Assembly (NCBI RefSeq): GCF_041504345.1
Contig: NZ_CP167895.1
Location: forward strand, 1,302,001 to 1,366,000
Source: Vibrio sp. BS-M-Sm-2
Lineage (GTDB): Bacteria; Pseudomonadota; Gammaproteobacteria; Enterobacterales; Vibrionaceae
Length of the DNA stretch: 64,000 nucleotides
Direction: 5' to 3'
Of this stretch, positions 51,667 to 60,197 are shown one piece after another; positions within the stretch are counted from its first letter, which is position 1; every line of letters starts with the position of its first letter. The notes under the pieces are model-generated. The model made no database searches. It was not told the DNA's origin and saw nothing but the letters and a program-made list of their open reading frames with translations. The translations under genes were made by a program, and so were the position numbers.

Positions 51667-52809
51667 TTAAGCATATTGTTCCACTGTCATCACCCAATTT
51701 TTCTTCTGTTGTTCGAAATTCATTTTGATTTGCTGGTAACGAACTTTAAGAACTGAGTGTTCGTACTTCTTCACAACGTCTTCACGTTTACTTTCAAGTA
51801 GCTGCTTTTTGACTTCGTAGTACTCGTTCATGTTTGATACTAGAGCATCGAACTCTTGTTGAAGCTTGTCTGCGATTTGTTGCTTGTCGGCACGGTGCAT
51901 AATTTTTTGCTGCGTGCGTTTAAGTAGCATAGACGCTTCGGCTTTCTCGATACGAGCTTGAGGGGTTTTCTTTAGCTTACTTGCCAGTCCCATCAGCGAA
52001 GCACTCTTGATCAACCACTTTGTTGGATCGTATTGCCACCAGTAGATTCCGTTACGGTAGTCGTTCTCAAAGATGTGGTGGAAGTTGTGGTAGCCTTCGC
52101 CGAAAGTGAGTACTGCTAACACACCGTTATCACGCGCTGTGTTTTTGTCAGTAAAAGGTTGGCTCCCCCAGATGTGAGCAAGAGAGTTAATGAAGAATGT
52201 TGTGTGGTGGTTAAGTACCAAACGAACCGCACCTACGATTAACAACATGCCAAGCACGTCACCGTAAATAACACCTAAAGCGATAGGAACACCGAAGTTC
52301 ATCAGCAATGCCAACAGAACATAGTGTTTGTGCTGCCACATAACAATCTTGTCTTTTTTAAGATCACGACAGTTTTCATAGTTTTCATACATTGAGGTAC
52401 TGTAATTACGAATCATCCAGCCTATGTGTGAGTACCAAAACCCTCGTTTTGCAGAGTATGGGTCTTTGTCATTATTATCGACATGCTTGTGGTGTACTCG
52501 GTGATCAGAAGACCAGTGTAGCGCGCTGTTCTGCAGGGCAAATGCACCACCTAATGCAAATAAGAATCTTAGGCTTGAATGCGCTTCAAAAGCTTTGTGT
52601 GACCATAAACGGTGATAACCTGTCGTGATTGAAAGGTTACAGAACGTAAAACAGATCGCTAGCCATATCCAGTGCTCCATACCATAGCCAAAAAAGTAGC
52701 CATAAACAGGGGCCGCAACGACAGCAAGCAGCATACTAAAAGAGAATATAAAAATATTGAGCCAGATTAATGGCGGCTTTTTTGTTGATGGGTTATCGGC
52801 ACTATTCAT
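51667..52809 (-). CDS. Acyl-CoA/fatty acid delta-9 desaturase
   Basis: A membrane di-iron desaturase of 380 aa that introduces a double bond into fatty acids. The three histidine boxes are HRLWSH (HxxxxH), HRVHHKH (HxxHH) and YHNFHH (HxxHH), interspersed with about four membrane helices (LNIFIFSFSMLLAVVAAPVY near the start). The last 90 residues form a charged coiled coil (SMLLKRTQQKIMHRADKQQ, QQEFDALVSNMNEYYEVKKQ) beyond the core. The frame is open to 52860, but ATG 52809 gives the normal N-terminus. A FabR-like palindrome sits in the promoter spacer. The IS lies just beyond its stop, inside the terminator. Confidence 0.92.
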   Translation of the reverse strand: MNSADNPSTKKPPLIWLNIFIFSFSMLLAVVAAPVYGYFFGYGMEHWIWLAICFTFCNLSITTGYHRLWSHKAFEAHSSLRFLFALGGAFALQNSALHWSSDHRVHHKHVDNNDKDPYSAKRGFWYSHIGWMIRNYSTSMYENYENCRDLKKDKIVMWQHKHYVLLALLMNFGVPIALGVIYGDVLGMLLIVGAVRLVLNHHTTFFINSLAHIWGSQPFTDKNTARDNGVLAVLTFGEGYHNFHHIFENDYRNGIYWWQYDPTKWLIKSASLMGLASKLKKTPQARIEKAEASMLLKRTQQKIMHRADKQQIADKLQQEFDALVSNMNEYYEVKKQLLESKREDVVKKYEHSVLKVRYQQIKMNFEQQKKNWVMTVEQYA

Positions 52810-52843
52810 TAGCAAATTTCCATTGAGCTTACATCTGTGCGCT

Positions 52844-52871
52844 AGAATATCAGCGTACACGTGTAAGTCAA
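52844..52871 (-). promoter_or_regulatory. Desaturase promoter with a FabR-like operator in its spacer
   Basis: On the minus strand TTGACT (52866-52871) and TATTCT (52844-52849) are separated by 16 bases. That spacer contains the perfect palindrome TACACGTGTA (52856-52865) within AGCGTACACGTGTAAG, which resembles FabR operators of unsaturated fatty acid genes. A repressor bound here would block RNA polymerase. A second related word, GTGTAAACGTGTATTA, lies upstream at 52880-52895. Confidence 0.55.
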
Positions 52872-52975
52872 GATTGAAAGTGTAAACGTGTATTAGTATG
52901 TTTTACTTAAATATTGTATAAAGGTAGTGTGAAATGTAGTAGCAAGTCATAAATGGAAGTACTAAGGGCTAATAA

Positions 52976-53521
52976 ATGGAAATTAAGGTAGCTGAATATA
53001 AAGATTATGAGCGGATTGCCCAATTACATGCGGATAGCTGGAAGCTATATTACCGCGGCATTCTTGCTGATGATTACTTAGAGAATGATGTTTTGGAGGA
53101 CAGATCTGTTATTTGGCAGACTCGTTTGATTAATCCTCCTTTCAACCAACATGTTTTATTGCTTGAAGAAGGCGGTTTACTGGTTGGTTTCGTCTGCGCG
53201 TTTGGTAATCACAACTTTGAGCGTGGCACGTTCATTGATGCGTTACATGTAGACAATAATTATCGCGGTAGAGGTATTGGTAAGCGTCTACTGTCTGAAT
53301 TATCGAAATGGTTGCAGCAATACTATTCGGACTCAGGGCTTTACCTAGAGGTGATGTCTGAGAACCACCAAGCGATAGCTTTTTATGAGGCGATTGGCGG
53401 CAAAGAAGAACTTGAGCAAGTTTGGAACGCACCATGCGGTAGTCAAGTGAACGAGAAAGTGATTTCTTGGAACTCTCCTGTTGAACTTGAACAGAAAACA
53501 GCAAGCGTCGTGTATTCTTAG
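52976..53521 (+). CDS. GNAT family N-acetyltransferase
   Basis: A 181 aa acetyl-CoA-dependent acyltransferase. The N-terminal part reads EIKVAEYKDYERIAQLHADS and DSWKLYYRGILADDYL, as in many GNATs of the same length. Motif A, the acetyl-CoA site, is ALHVDNNYRGRGIGKRLLSEL with the R-G-x-G-x-G/K pyrophosphate loop. Motif B is YLEVMSENHQAIAFYEAIGG. No substrate can be inferred. It is divergent from the desaturase and ends at a strong terminator. Confidence 0.9.
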   Translation: MEIKVAEYKDYERIAQLHADSWKLYYRGILADDYLENDVLEDRSVIWQTRLINPPFNQHVLLLEEGGLLVGFVCAFGNHNFERGTFIDALHVDNNYRGRGIGKRLLSELSKWLQQYYSDSGLYLEVMSENHQAIAFYEAIGGKEELEQVWNAPCGSQVNEKVISWNSPVELEQKTASVVYS

Positions 53522-53600
53522 TTGATTCTTGTTTAATACTGGTTTTTTTGCTAATTAACAACTTCTGACCGAAGTTACTTTAAAGCCGAAGAACAAAGAC

Positions 53601-53637
53601 AAAAGCCCCGAGCATTAAATTGTTCGGGGCTTTTTTG
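53601..53637 (+). terminator. Rho-independent terminator after the acetyltransferase
   Basis: AAAAGCCCCGA 53601-53611 pairs with TCGGGGCTTTT, 11 bp, followed by more T residues; a few extra pairs extend into the loop. Confidence 0.93.
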
Positions 53638-53691
53638 ATTGGATTCGTGGCCGTTTTAATGATTAGCTAAGACGCGTGAAATACTGGGCGA

Positions 53692-54780
53692 TTAATCACA
53701 CCATGTGATCTTATTCCTACCGCCTTTCTTCGAAATGTAGAGTGCTTGGTCGGCGTCGTCGATAAGTTGCTCTACAGAACCAAGGGCCTGCGGTGCATGT
53801 TTCACACCGATTGAAATCGTTACTTCTAACCTAAGGCGAGAAGGGGATTCTAAAAGGGAATTAACTAGCGATTCAATTGAAGCCTCGGTTTCTCCTTGAA
53901 CCATCACCAAAAACTCTTCACCACCGTATCGAAAGCAGTTACTGCTGGTCGGTAGTCGTTTTTGAATTTCATCGGCCAATTCTTTGATCACCATATCGCC
54001 CATTTGGTGGCCGTAGGTGTCGTTAATCAATTTGAAATGATCAATATCTATCATGATCGATGTAATGGATAGCTGACGGTTTATGCTCGGTTCTATCACC
54101 TGATGAAGATAAAGGCGGTTGTAGCAGCCCGTTAGCGCGTCTTGATAAGAAAGCGCCTCAAACATATTGGATTGTTTGCGAAGCTGAATCGCTTGTTTAC
54201 GCAGTTGCTCGGATTGAGCGAAACGTTTGTGTACTTCTAAATTACGTCTTATACAGGCCGCTGAGATTAGGATGTAAGCCGAAATATAAACAGAAATTGT
54301 GTCGATCTCATGCTTTGGCTCAGCTTCATAAAGCAGTGGCGCAAGGCCGATGAGATAAGCCAAAAAGATAAACGACAGGGTAGAGATACTGTACTTGGCT
54401 GACAACCTTGAAAACGTACCAATGTAGATCATCACTAAAATGATACCGCCTTGGTAATCGAAGTTGTTCAGCTCAATAGCAAGTCGACCGACATAGACCA
54501 AGAAAAGTGAGCTAATTACAAGGAAAGTACTTTCTACGAGTTCCAAAACGTTGGGTTTGCTTGTAATGCAGTATCTGGCGACAGCCATCATCAATAGAAA
54601 AAGTATGACTCTGAAAATGATAGGTGTAAGACACTCACTCCCAAAGTGTATGTAGTCGGTAACGAGGAAAGCACAGAATATTGAGATCGGGATGTAGATG
54701 AAATTTATGTACGGCAAATAAATTTCATTATCGAAATAGGTTTTAAATCTTTGATTCTTGAACCCAGAATAAGAGCGCAT
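53692..54780 (-). CDS. Membrane-bound diguanylate cyclase (GGDEF)
   Basis: An enzyme of 362 aa from ATG 54780 that makes cyclic di-GMP. Six or seven membrane helices fill residues about 25-190 (YINFIYIPISIFCAFLVTDY, FSRLSAKYSISTLSFIFLAY). A short coiled coil (EQLRKQAIQLRKQSNMFEAL) leads to the GGDEF domain with DALTGCYNRLYLHQ, MIDIDHFKLINDTYGHQMGD and RYGGEEFLVMVQ, so the active site is intact. The frame extends to a GTG at 54828, but neither start has a strong ribosome binding site. No EAL domain is present. The sensory signal is unknown. Confidence 0.9.
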   Translation of the reverse strand: MRSYSGFKNQRFKTYFDNEIYLPYINFIYIPISIFCAFLVTDYIHFGSECLTPIIFRVILFLLMMAVARYCITSKPNVLELVESTFLVISSLFLVYVGRLAIELNNFDYQGGIILVMIYIGTFSRLSAKYSISTLSFIFLAYLIGLAPLLYEAEPKHEIDTISVYISAYILISAACIRRNLEVHKRFAQSEQLRKQAIQLRKQSNMFEALSYQDALTGCYNRLYLHQVIEPSINRQLSITSIMIDIDHFKLINDTYGHQMGDMVIKELADEIQKRLPTSSNCFRYGGEEFLVMVQGETEASIESLVNSLLESPSRLRLEVTISIGVKHAPQALGSVEQLIDDADQALYISKKGGRNKITWCD

Positions 54781-54904
54781 TGAGAAATTAGCCGAGATTG
54801 ATACACAATAATTTGCGTAGTATGTCACAGTCTTTGGGATTGTAAACGACCATTTCTATAGATTTGTCAGTATGTTAGCTAGATCAACAAACCGTATCAG
54901 GCAA

Positions 54905-54937
54905 TATTCATGTTCTATGGGGAATAGAACATGAATA
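54905..54937. other. Long perfect hairpin between ylqF and the cyclase gene
   Basis: TATTCATGTTCTAT 54905-54918 and ATAGAACATGAATA 54924-54937 form a 14-bp stem with loop GGGGA. It is AT-rich and without a T run on the minus strand. It could be a weak terminator of ylqF, an RNA-stability element or a protein-binding palindrome. Confidence 0.6.
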
Positions 54938-54971
54938 CTTTAGAGGCTGATGTAAAAATGATTAAGAGAGA

Positions 54972-55907
54972 TTAACGTTTGTTCTTCAAGTAACGCTTAC
55001 GACGCTCCTCTTTCTTCTTAATCTGTTGTTCGGCTTTCAGAGCAGCCGCTTCTTCAACTTCGATCAGCTCTTGTGTGATCATTTCTGGCAACTCAAGCGT
55101 TACCTTACCTAAAGTGCCGTTACGCAATTCGTGAAGTAGGATTTCCGAACATTTGTGAATGTCGATATGACCACCGGCACGAAGTGCGCCACGCTTACGA
55201 CCAATCGCTTCCATCAATTCGATGTCAGACTCTGGCAGCTCTTCAATTTGGTAACGTTCTTGCAAAAGGTTAGGGTACTGCTTTGCTAGGTATTCTACTG
55301 TGTAGAATGCCACTTCATCGTATTCCATTGCCGTATCTTTTACAGCACCTGTTGCAGCCAAGCGGAAGCCACTGTGTGGGTTTTCTACTTTAGGCCAAAG
55401 GATTCCAGGAGTGTCTGAAAGGATCACGCCATTTTGCAGATTGATACGTTGTTGGCGACGAGTTACCGCAGGTTGGTTACCTGTAACCGCAATCGTACGT
55501 CCAGCCAAGCAGTTGATGATGGTCGATTTGCCTACGTTCGGGATCCCCATGATCATTGTGCGAATGTTCTTGCCCATCTGTTCACGGTGTGGCGCCAGCT
55601 TACGTACTAGCTCCATAACGTGGTTAACTTCTTCTTTTACGCTAGTAGTAATCGCAATCGCTTTAACGCCTTGCTCTTTCTCGAAGTGCTCAATCCAACG
55701 TTGAGTCAGTTCAGGATCTGCAAGGTCACGCTTGTTCAACACTTTTACACAAGGCTTATCGCCGCGCAGTGAAGAGATCATTGGGTTTTCGCTACTGAAC
55801 GGGATACGAGCGTCCAATACTTCGATGATCACATCAACTTGTGGGATAACTTCTTCGATTTCTTTGCGGGCTTTATGCATGTGACCCGGAAACCATTGAA
55901 TAGACAT
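54972..55907 (-). CDS. ylqF: Ribosome biogenesis GTPase YlqF/RbgA
   Basis: A circularly permuted GTPase of 311 aa from ATG 55907 (MSIQWFPGHMHKARKEIEEV), the typical start; an upstream frame adds 11 residues. AAGG lies 8 bases before it. The permuted order is visible: G4 as VLNKRDLADPE comes before G1 GIPNVGKST and G3 DTPGILWP. The C-terminal part ends in a basic tail QQIKKKEERRKRYLKNKR that binds rRNA. Members help assemble the 50S subunit. It is monocistronic and typical in every region. Confidence 0.95.
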   Translation of the reverse strand: MSIQWFPGHMHKARKEIEEVIPQVDVIIEVLDARIPFSSENPMISSLRGDKPCVKVLNKRDLADPELTQRWIEHFEKEQGVKAIAITTSVKEEVNHVMELVRKLAPHREQMGKNIRTMIMGIPNVGKSTIINCLAGRTIAVTGNQPAVTRRQQRINLQNGVILSDTPGILWPKVENPHSGFRLAATGAVKDTAMEYDEVAFYTVEYLAKQYPNLLQERYQIEELPESDIELMEAIGRKRGALRAGGHIDIHKCSEILLHELRNGTLGKVTLELPEMITQELIEVEEAAALKAEQQIKKKEERRKRYLKNKR

Positions 55908-56038
55908 AGAGACAAACCTTGATAAATATATTTGCTGCACATTGTAAGGGTTCGCTAGGGCGTGTAAAGCGCTATGTTGTACCTGAAGCCATGTCTTTAC
56001 AGTGTTATCTAGGAGCTATGGATGTCGCCTGACTAGAT

Positions 56039-56060
56039 ATGGCAGGAGTTTCCCTGCCAT
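56039..56060. other. Hairpin downstream of the DUF2955 gene
   Basis: ATGGCAGG 56039-56046 pairs with CCTGCCAT 56053-56060 over six bases. There is no good T run on the minus strand, so it is at best a weak terminator of the leftward export pair. Confidence 0.45.
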
Positions 56061-56123
56061 TTAACAACACTTAGTAACAATGGATGAGAGTGTAGGAACG
56101 ACTGAAAGTTCTGGTTTGACGGA

Positions 56124-57119
56124 TTATTTCCTAGATCGAGATTCTAAGAAATAGGTCATAAATACCATGTATAGCAAGACTAAAAATAGCTGGAAAATGC
56201 GAACGTAGAATTTGTCATCCAATGCGCCGCTGCTTATTGATGTTCCCATAAGTACATTGAACCCGGTAAAGGCCGTAATATATATAGGCGCCTTTTGTGG
56301 TTCGGTATAAATCTTTATTCCGAAAAGCGTAATGACACTGAGTACAACCATCATATATACATACATATTAGGTGCTAAAGATATGATGAGAAAAGCGACG
56401 AATGTAATTAGACCTGCGAGGATGTTACTTGCTGTGAAAAATAACGCGGTCTTACCGGACGTTTCACTGCTTGCCATTAACGATAATAACATTACAAATG
56501 CAACGGTAAGCAGTATCTGAGAAAGTTGAAAATAGAAGTAAAAGCATACGAGCGGAAACGAAATCACCCATGCGCGCACAGCGGCTGTCCACCGCATTTC
56601 TTTGGTCAGTAGGGATGCGGGAAACCCTTCAAAGTCCGCCTTCTCTTCTTCTGGAAAATAAAGGTGCGAAAGGGCGTACAAAGCGACGGCCAAAGTGCCT
56701 GAAAACGCAAAACCGATTCCTACATTAAGCGCGGATGCTTGATCGATTATCGTTATAGATGGAAGTAATATCAGTTCGATCATTAGGAATGTTGCGAACA
56801 TGACCCATTTAGGGTCGGTAAACAAATAGTATGCCCAAAGCATCCCGAGTGTGAGTGTAGAAAGAAAGGCAATTTTATACTCAGGTAGCCCTGTTGATAC
56901 TGCGAATCCAATAGCAGCGGTGGATAGAAGCGCGTAGGCCAACTGTTTGACATGGAGAATATGAAATTGAGGCTTATCAGCGATAAATTTTGCGGTCAGA
57001 AGTGGCGTACAAAAAGCTAATGGCCAGTTAAACCATAGTGCAAGGAATGTTGATAGGCCGACTGCCGTGACGTAGCGAAAAATCCTACGCTCTTGTGCTT
57101 GCTCTATTTTATCGAACAT
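56124..57119 (-). CDS. DUF2955 multi-pass membrane protein, export partner
   Basis: A 331 aa inner-membrane protein with about ten helices. Early features include FRYVTAVGLSTFLALWFNWP and LAFCTPLLTAKFIADKP; a late one is NVLMGTSISSGALDDKFYVR. It matches DUF2955, distantly related to FUSC/AaeB-type exporters. It overlaps the HlyD-like gene by 11 bases, so the two probably form an efflux unit like AaeA-AaeB, with the HlyD part reaching into the periplasm. Substrates are unknown; aromatic acids are exported by AaeAB. The shorter length than AaeB means a minimal version without the cytoplasmic half. Confidence 0.82.
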   Translation of the reverse strand: MFDKIEQAQERRIFRYVTAVGLSTFLALWFNWPLAFCTPLLTAKFIADKPQFHILHVKQLAYALLSTAAIGFAVSTGLPEYKIAFLSTLTLGMLWAYYLFTDPKWVMFATFLMIELILLPSITIIDQASALNVGIGFAFSGTLAVALYALSHLYFPEEEKADFEGFPASLLTKEMRWTAAVRAWVISFPLVCFYFYFQLSQILLTVAFVMLLSLMASSETSGKTALFFTASNILAGLITFVAFLIISLAPNMYVYMMVVLSVITLFGIKIYTEPQKAPIYITAFTGFNVLMGTSISSGALDDKFYVRIFQLFLVLLYMVFMTYFLESRSRK

Positions 57120-58215
57120 AAGAGAACAAGCTCACTACATTAATCCAGGTTTTTCCAAGCAGGTTAAATAGAGTGTTTTCGCCAGTATAAACGATGACAT
57201 CTGCTTGGCCTCCAATTCGCATTGAGTGGATCGCTGATGGCTCGTTTATTTTAATCGTAACTGGAATACGTTGTGTGTCTCTTAACCATCCATTTTGGTT
57301 TTGTACATTCGCAAGGTCACCAAGTTGTTCGTTTTTACCCCATGTGACCCCCAAGTCGATTGAAGATACTGTGCCTTTGAATGTCGTGCCTGGAGCAAGA
57401 TCTAATGCAATTTCAACGTCATCGCCTGGTTTTATGTTACCGAGACTATTTTCTCTAAAATAAGCTTCAAGCCATAAATTGTCGCTTTCGACGAAGGTGA
57501 TCAATGGAGAGCCTGAAGAAGCGTAAGAACCTTCTGATAAGCTCAAGTTGGTTACCGCACCATCTGAAGGCGCAGATAGGGTTGTGCGCGATAAGTCCAA
57601 TTGGGCTTTTTGTAATTCAAGTAGTGCTGATTGTATTTGGGCATTTTCCTCTCCCTCAGGACCCACTTGAGCTTTGGCTTTTTCTAGATTAGCGCGAGCG
57701 TTCATGACTTCAGCATTAGCTTTATCAATCGTGGCACGTGTTGTATCGGCATCAGACTTTGATACGACCCCTTTGTCTGCCATAGCCAATACTCGTTGAC
57801 CCTGACGCCGAGCATTTTGTTGTGCAACTAACGATGTTGTGAGTTGTGCTTGAGCGGAAATAATACTGGCCATTTGCGCCCCAACTTGCTGCCCGGCTAT
57901 CTTCAATTTTGCTTCTGCTTGTTTAACGGCTATCTCATAGTCGGTAGAGACAATTTTGAGTAACACGTCATTTTTCTCAACTTTAGTGTTTGCAGTAATA
58001 TTAATTCTCTCTATTTGTCCTGATACTTGTGGTTTTAAGGAAATGACGTTGCCTTCAACCCTAACGTTGTCGGTAGTTGGAATAATTCTGTCTGAAACTA
58101 CAGCGATGCCGATGGAAAGGATGGTGAATGCCAATAAACTGTTTGTTGTTATTTTTACTTTATTGATGGGTTTCTTTTTTTGCGTTCCGGTGTCGATTTG
58201 TTTTATTTCTGACAT
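57109..58215 (-). CDS. HlyD/EmrA-type periplasmic adaptor
   Basis: A 368 aa membrane fusion protein with one N-terminal membrane anchor (ITTNSLLAFTILSIGIAVVS). The biotinyl/lipoyl part is RVEGNVISLKPQVSGQIERI, then NTKVEKNDVLLKI. A long coiled coil runs from residues about 90 to 190, with the repeated motif AQAQLTTSLVAQQNARRQGQ. The second lipoyl half is LSAPSDGAVTNLSLSEGSYA, followed by the beta-barrel. It is first in the operon with the DUF2955 gene and overlaps it. GAGAGCC precedes ATG 58215. It would couple the DUF2955 pump to a TolC-type outer-membrane channel encoded elsewhere. Confidence 0.9.
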   Translation of the reverse strand: MSEIKQIDTGTQKKKPINKVKITTNSLLAFTILSIGIAVVSDRIIPTTDNVRVEGNVISLKPQVSGQIERINITANTKVEKNDVLLKIVSTDYEIAVKQAEAKLKIAGQQVGAQMASIISAQAQLTTSLVAQQNARRQGQRVLAMADKGVVSKSDADTTRATIDKANAEVMNARANLEKAKAQVGPEGEENAQIQSALLELQKAQLDLSRTTLSAPSDGAVTNLSLSEGSYASSGSPLITFVESDNLWLEAYFRENSLGNIKPGDDVEIALDLAPGTTFKGTVSSIDLGVTWGKNEQLGDLANVQNQNGWLRDTQRIPVTIKINEPSAIHSMRIGGQADVIVYTGENTLFNLLGKTWINVVSLFSYVR

Positions 58216-58572
58216 GCGAGGCTCTCAATTTAAGATTCTGATATGTAGGGATTTAGGTGTTCTACTCCCATCAATGAACCATCAGGTTATTAATGAGAGA
58301 GTGAACTGTTTTTAAGATGAACATAAGATCAAATATCTTGATTTAATGGCCATATCGTGACATTGAAATTTTTATTGACGTGATGAAATTGAAATCTATT
58401 CTCAGGAAGAGTCCAATCGGCATCAATTAAAGTAGTTATTTTTGATGTGTCACCAAATGGCAAGCATGGCGTTAGATGAATGATTAACATCACTTTTTGA
58501 ATATTAATTGCAGTTAGTTTAATAGCTCGATAACTGCAATTTATATAAGACTAACGTTAAATGGAACTGGAT
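58216..58572. other. 357-bp divergent intergenic region
   Basis: No gene is seen. It must carry promoters for the HlyD-like gene (left) and the small exported protein (right). Near the right end an 11-bp perfect inverted repeat, AATTGCAGTTA 58506-58516 and TAACTGCAATT 58531-58541, is followed by a -10-like TATATAA, about 30 bases before ATG 58573. Confidence 0.5.
58506..58541. promoter_or_regulatory. Inverted repeat before the small exported gene
   Basis: AATTGCAGTTA and TAACTGCAATT are perfect 11-base arms with a 14-base spacer. They could be an operator dyad or an mRNA hairpin. No known regulator site was recognised. Confidence 0.5.
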
Positions 58573-58893
58573 ATGAAACTGATAAAGACTCTCGCGTTAT
58601 CTATGATTGTGTTGACTGCCAACGCGTATGCAATCACAGATGCCAGTAAGATTGGCGCAAACTCAGGTGCTATGAATTACTGCTACGATAACTTTTCTGA
58701 CCTTAGCCAAAATTCTAAATACAAAATTCTAAAAATGAAAACCTATGAAAAATATCGAGATCTACCTAGTGATGAGCGTGCACGAGCGTTATTAATGAAA
58801 ACGGCAGCAGAAGAAGGCGAGTATTTAGGGGATCCTCTGGATAAGAATCGATGCAATAGCCTAAGAAAGATGCTTTATATTCAGTACAACTAA
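58573..58893 (+). CDS. Small exported hypothetical protein
   Basis: A 106 aa protein from ATG 58573 (an ATG at 58561 is in frame). The signal peptide is MKLIKTLALSMIVLTANAYA. The mature part has two Cys (MNYCYDNFSD and NRCNSLRK) suited to a disulfide and a central charged helical segment (KILKMKTYEKYRDLPSDERA). I do not recognise the family. Size and pattern recall short periplasmic helper proteins. It ends at a clear terminator and stands as a single gene. Confidence 0.72.
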   Translation: MKLIKTLALSMIVLTANAYAITDASKIGANSGAMNYCYDNFSDLSQNSKYKILKMKTYEKYRDLPSDERARALLMKTAAEEGEYLGDPLDKNRCNSLRKMLYIQYN

Positions 58894-58906
58894 ATAGTAT
58901 GAATTT

Positions 58907-58945
58907 AGCCCCTTATTCAATTTACTAATAAGGGGCTTTCTAATT
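58907..58945 (+). terminator. Rho-independent terminator after the small exported gene
   Basis: AGCCCCTTATT 58907-58917 pairs with AATAAGGGGCT 58927-58937, a perfect 11-bp stem, followed by TTCTAATT. Confidence 0.85.
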
Positions 58946-59004
58946 CTTAGGCAGGATTTTCAACATATCAACGTGAAGTGAACAAGGTCGGAAGGTGAAA
59001 GCAT

Positions 59005-60009
59005 ATGAATAGAGGAGTACCACTTGTTCGCACAGATTGTATTCATGATCTAGCTGAACTCTTTAGTGAAAAAGATATTAACGTCCATTCTTTGATTACT
59101 GGCGTAAAAGCACCGGTTGACATACAAACATGTGAATTCCCGTTTATACCTGAGACTGTTTTACTCAACATAATCAGAATGTTTGGTGAAAGTGTTTCGC
59201 TGGATACATTTGTGACTCGTGTTTGGTTAATGTGTAAGAACACCTATATACCTGGCGTGATTGCTCATTTGGTTAAAGCAAGGGAGGGCACTGTAAAAGA
59301 AGCACTAGAAGAATTCTGTGAAATCATTCGATATTACTCAAGCGGAGTTAGAATATCTTTAAAGCTCCATAATGATTGTTATTGGTTAGTTCGTGAAAAA
59401 GAGGGCGCTACACAAGACTGGTTTAAGTACGCCGAGATATTCTCGATCATTTTTCTGGATGAGTTGGTAACAGCTTTGACAAAACAAAACAGCAAAGAAA
59501 AGTATGTGACAATTGTTAGCCCACATACGGAGTGCTTTTTTGAATGTTCAAAGTTAGCACATGTTCAGTTTTTCACACTCCGTTCAGTCACAGGTATTCG
59601 CCTAAATAACGAACTTTTGAATCAGAAAGTTAACTCACTAAAAAAGTCAGAACGAAGAGTACTCACAGATCGAGAAGGTATCCCTAGTGATTTCTTGTGC
59701 TCATTCAAATATGCCATGCAACCATACTTGTCGATGGGAAAGTTACCTATATCAACGGCTGCGAACATATTGGGAATGAGTCCTAGGACTATCCAGAGGC
59801 GCTTACTCGGCGCAAGTTTAACTTATCGCGAAGTGTTAGATGATCTTATTTTAAATGAGGCTCAGGTTCGACTGAAGCACTCGGACGACTCAATAACGTC
59901 AATAGCTACCAATATCGGCTATGGTGAGTCTGCTAACTTCACTCGTTTCTTTAAACGCAAAACCGGTTTTACTCCCTCACAGTTCCGCAGTAGACATCAG
60001 TGCTTATAG
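59005..60009 (+). CDS. AraC-family transcriptional regulator
   Basis: A regulator of 334 aa with a long N-terminal effector domain of the arabinose-binding type and a C-terminal pair of helix-turn-helices. The first HTH is LPISTAANILGMSPRTIQRR and the second IATNIGYGESANFTRFFKRK, followed by the signature TGFTPSQFR. ATG 59005 follows GGAAGGTGAAAG. The next gene in the same direction, a PLP-dependent decarboxylase, lies 188 bases downstream and may be its target. No inducer can be predicted. Confidence 0.9.
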   Translation: MNRGVPLVRTDCIHDLAELFSEKDINVHSLITGVKAPVDIQTCEFPFIPETVLLNIIRMFGESVSLDTFVTRVWLMCKNTYIPGVIAHLVKAREGTVKEALEEFCEIIRYYSSGVRISLKLHNDCYWLVREKEGATQDWFKYAEIFSIIFLDELVTALTKQNSKEKYVTIVSPHTECFFECSKLAHVQFFTLRSVTGIRLNNELLNQKVNSLKKSERRVLTDREGIPSDFLCSFKYAMQPYLSMGKLPISTAANILGMSPRTIQRRLLGASLTYREVLDDLILNEAQVRLKHSDDSITSIATNIGYGESANFTRFFKRKTGFTPSQFRSRHQCL

Positions 60010-60197
60010 GTTGGTGTTTATGGGGAAGCGTTATATTTGATTCAATACTCGATATCTTGTTTTTAGAAGTGACACTTTGCTTTCTTTTTCTTGCCATAAG
60101 AACTTTAGCAAATCGTATTCGCGTGGCGTGATATGACAATTCCTCAAAGCCCAGATCCAATAACATTATTGGGTAGACAACAAATAGAGGAATCATC

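Noticed and set aside
51554..51697. Extension of OrfA upstream of ATG 51553
   Set aside because: The open frame crosses the right inverted repeat and leaves the IS. The IS start is ATG 51553 with a purine-rich site.
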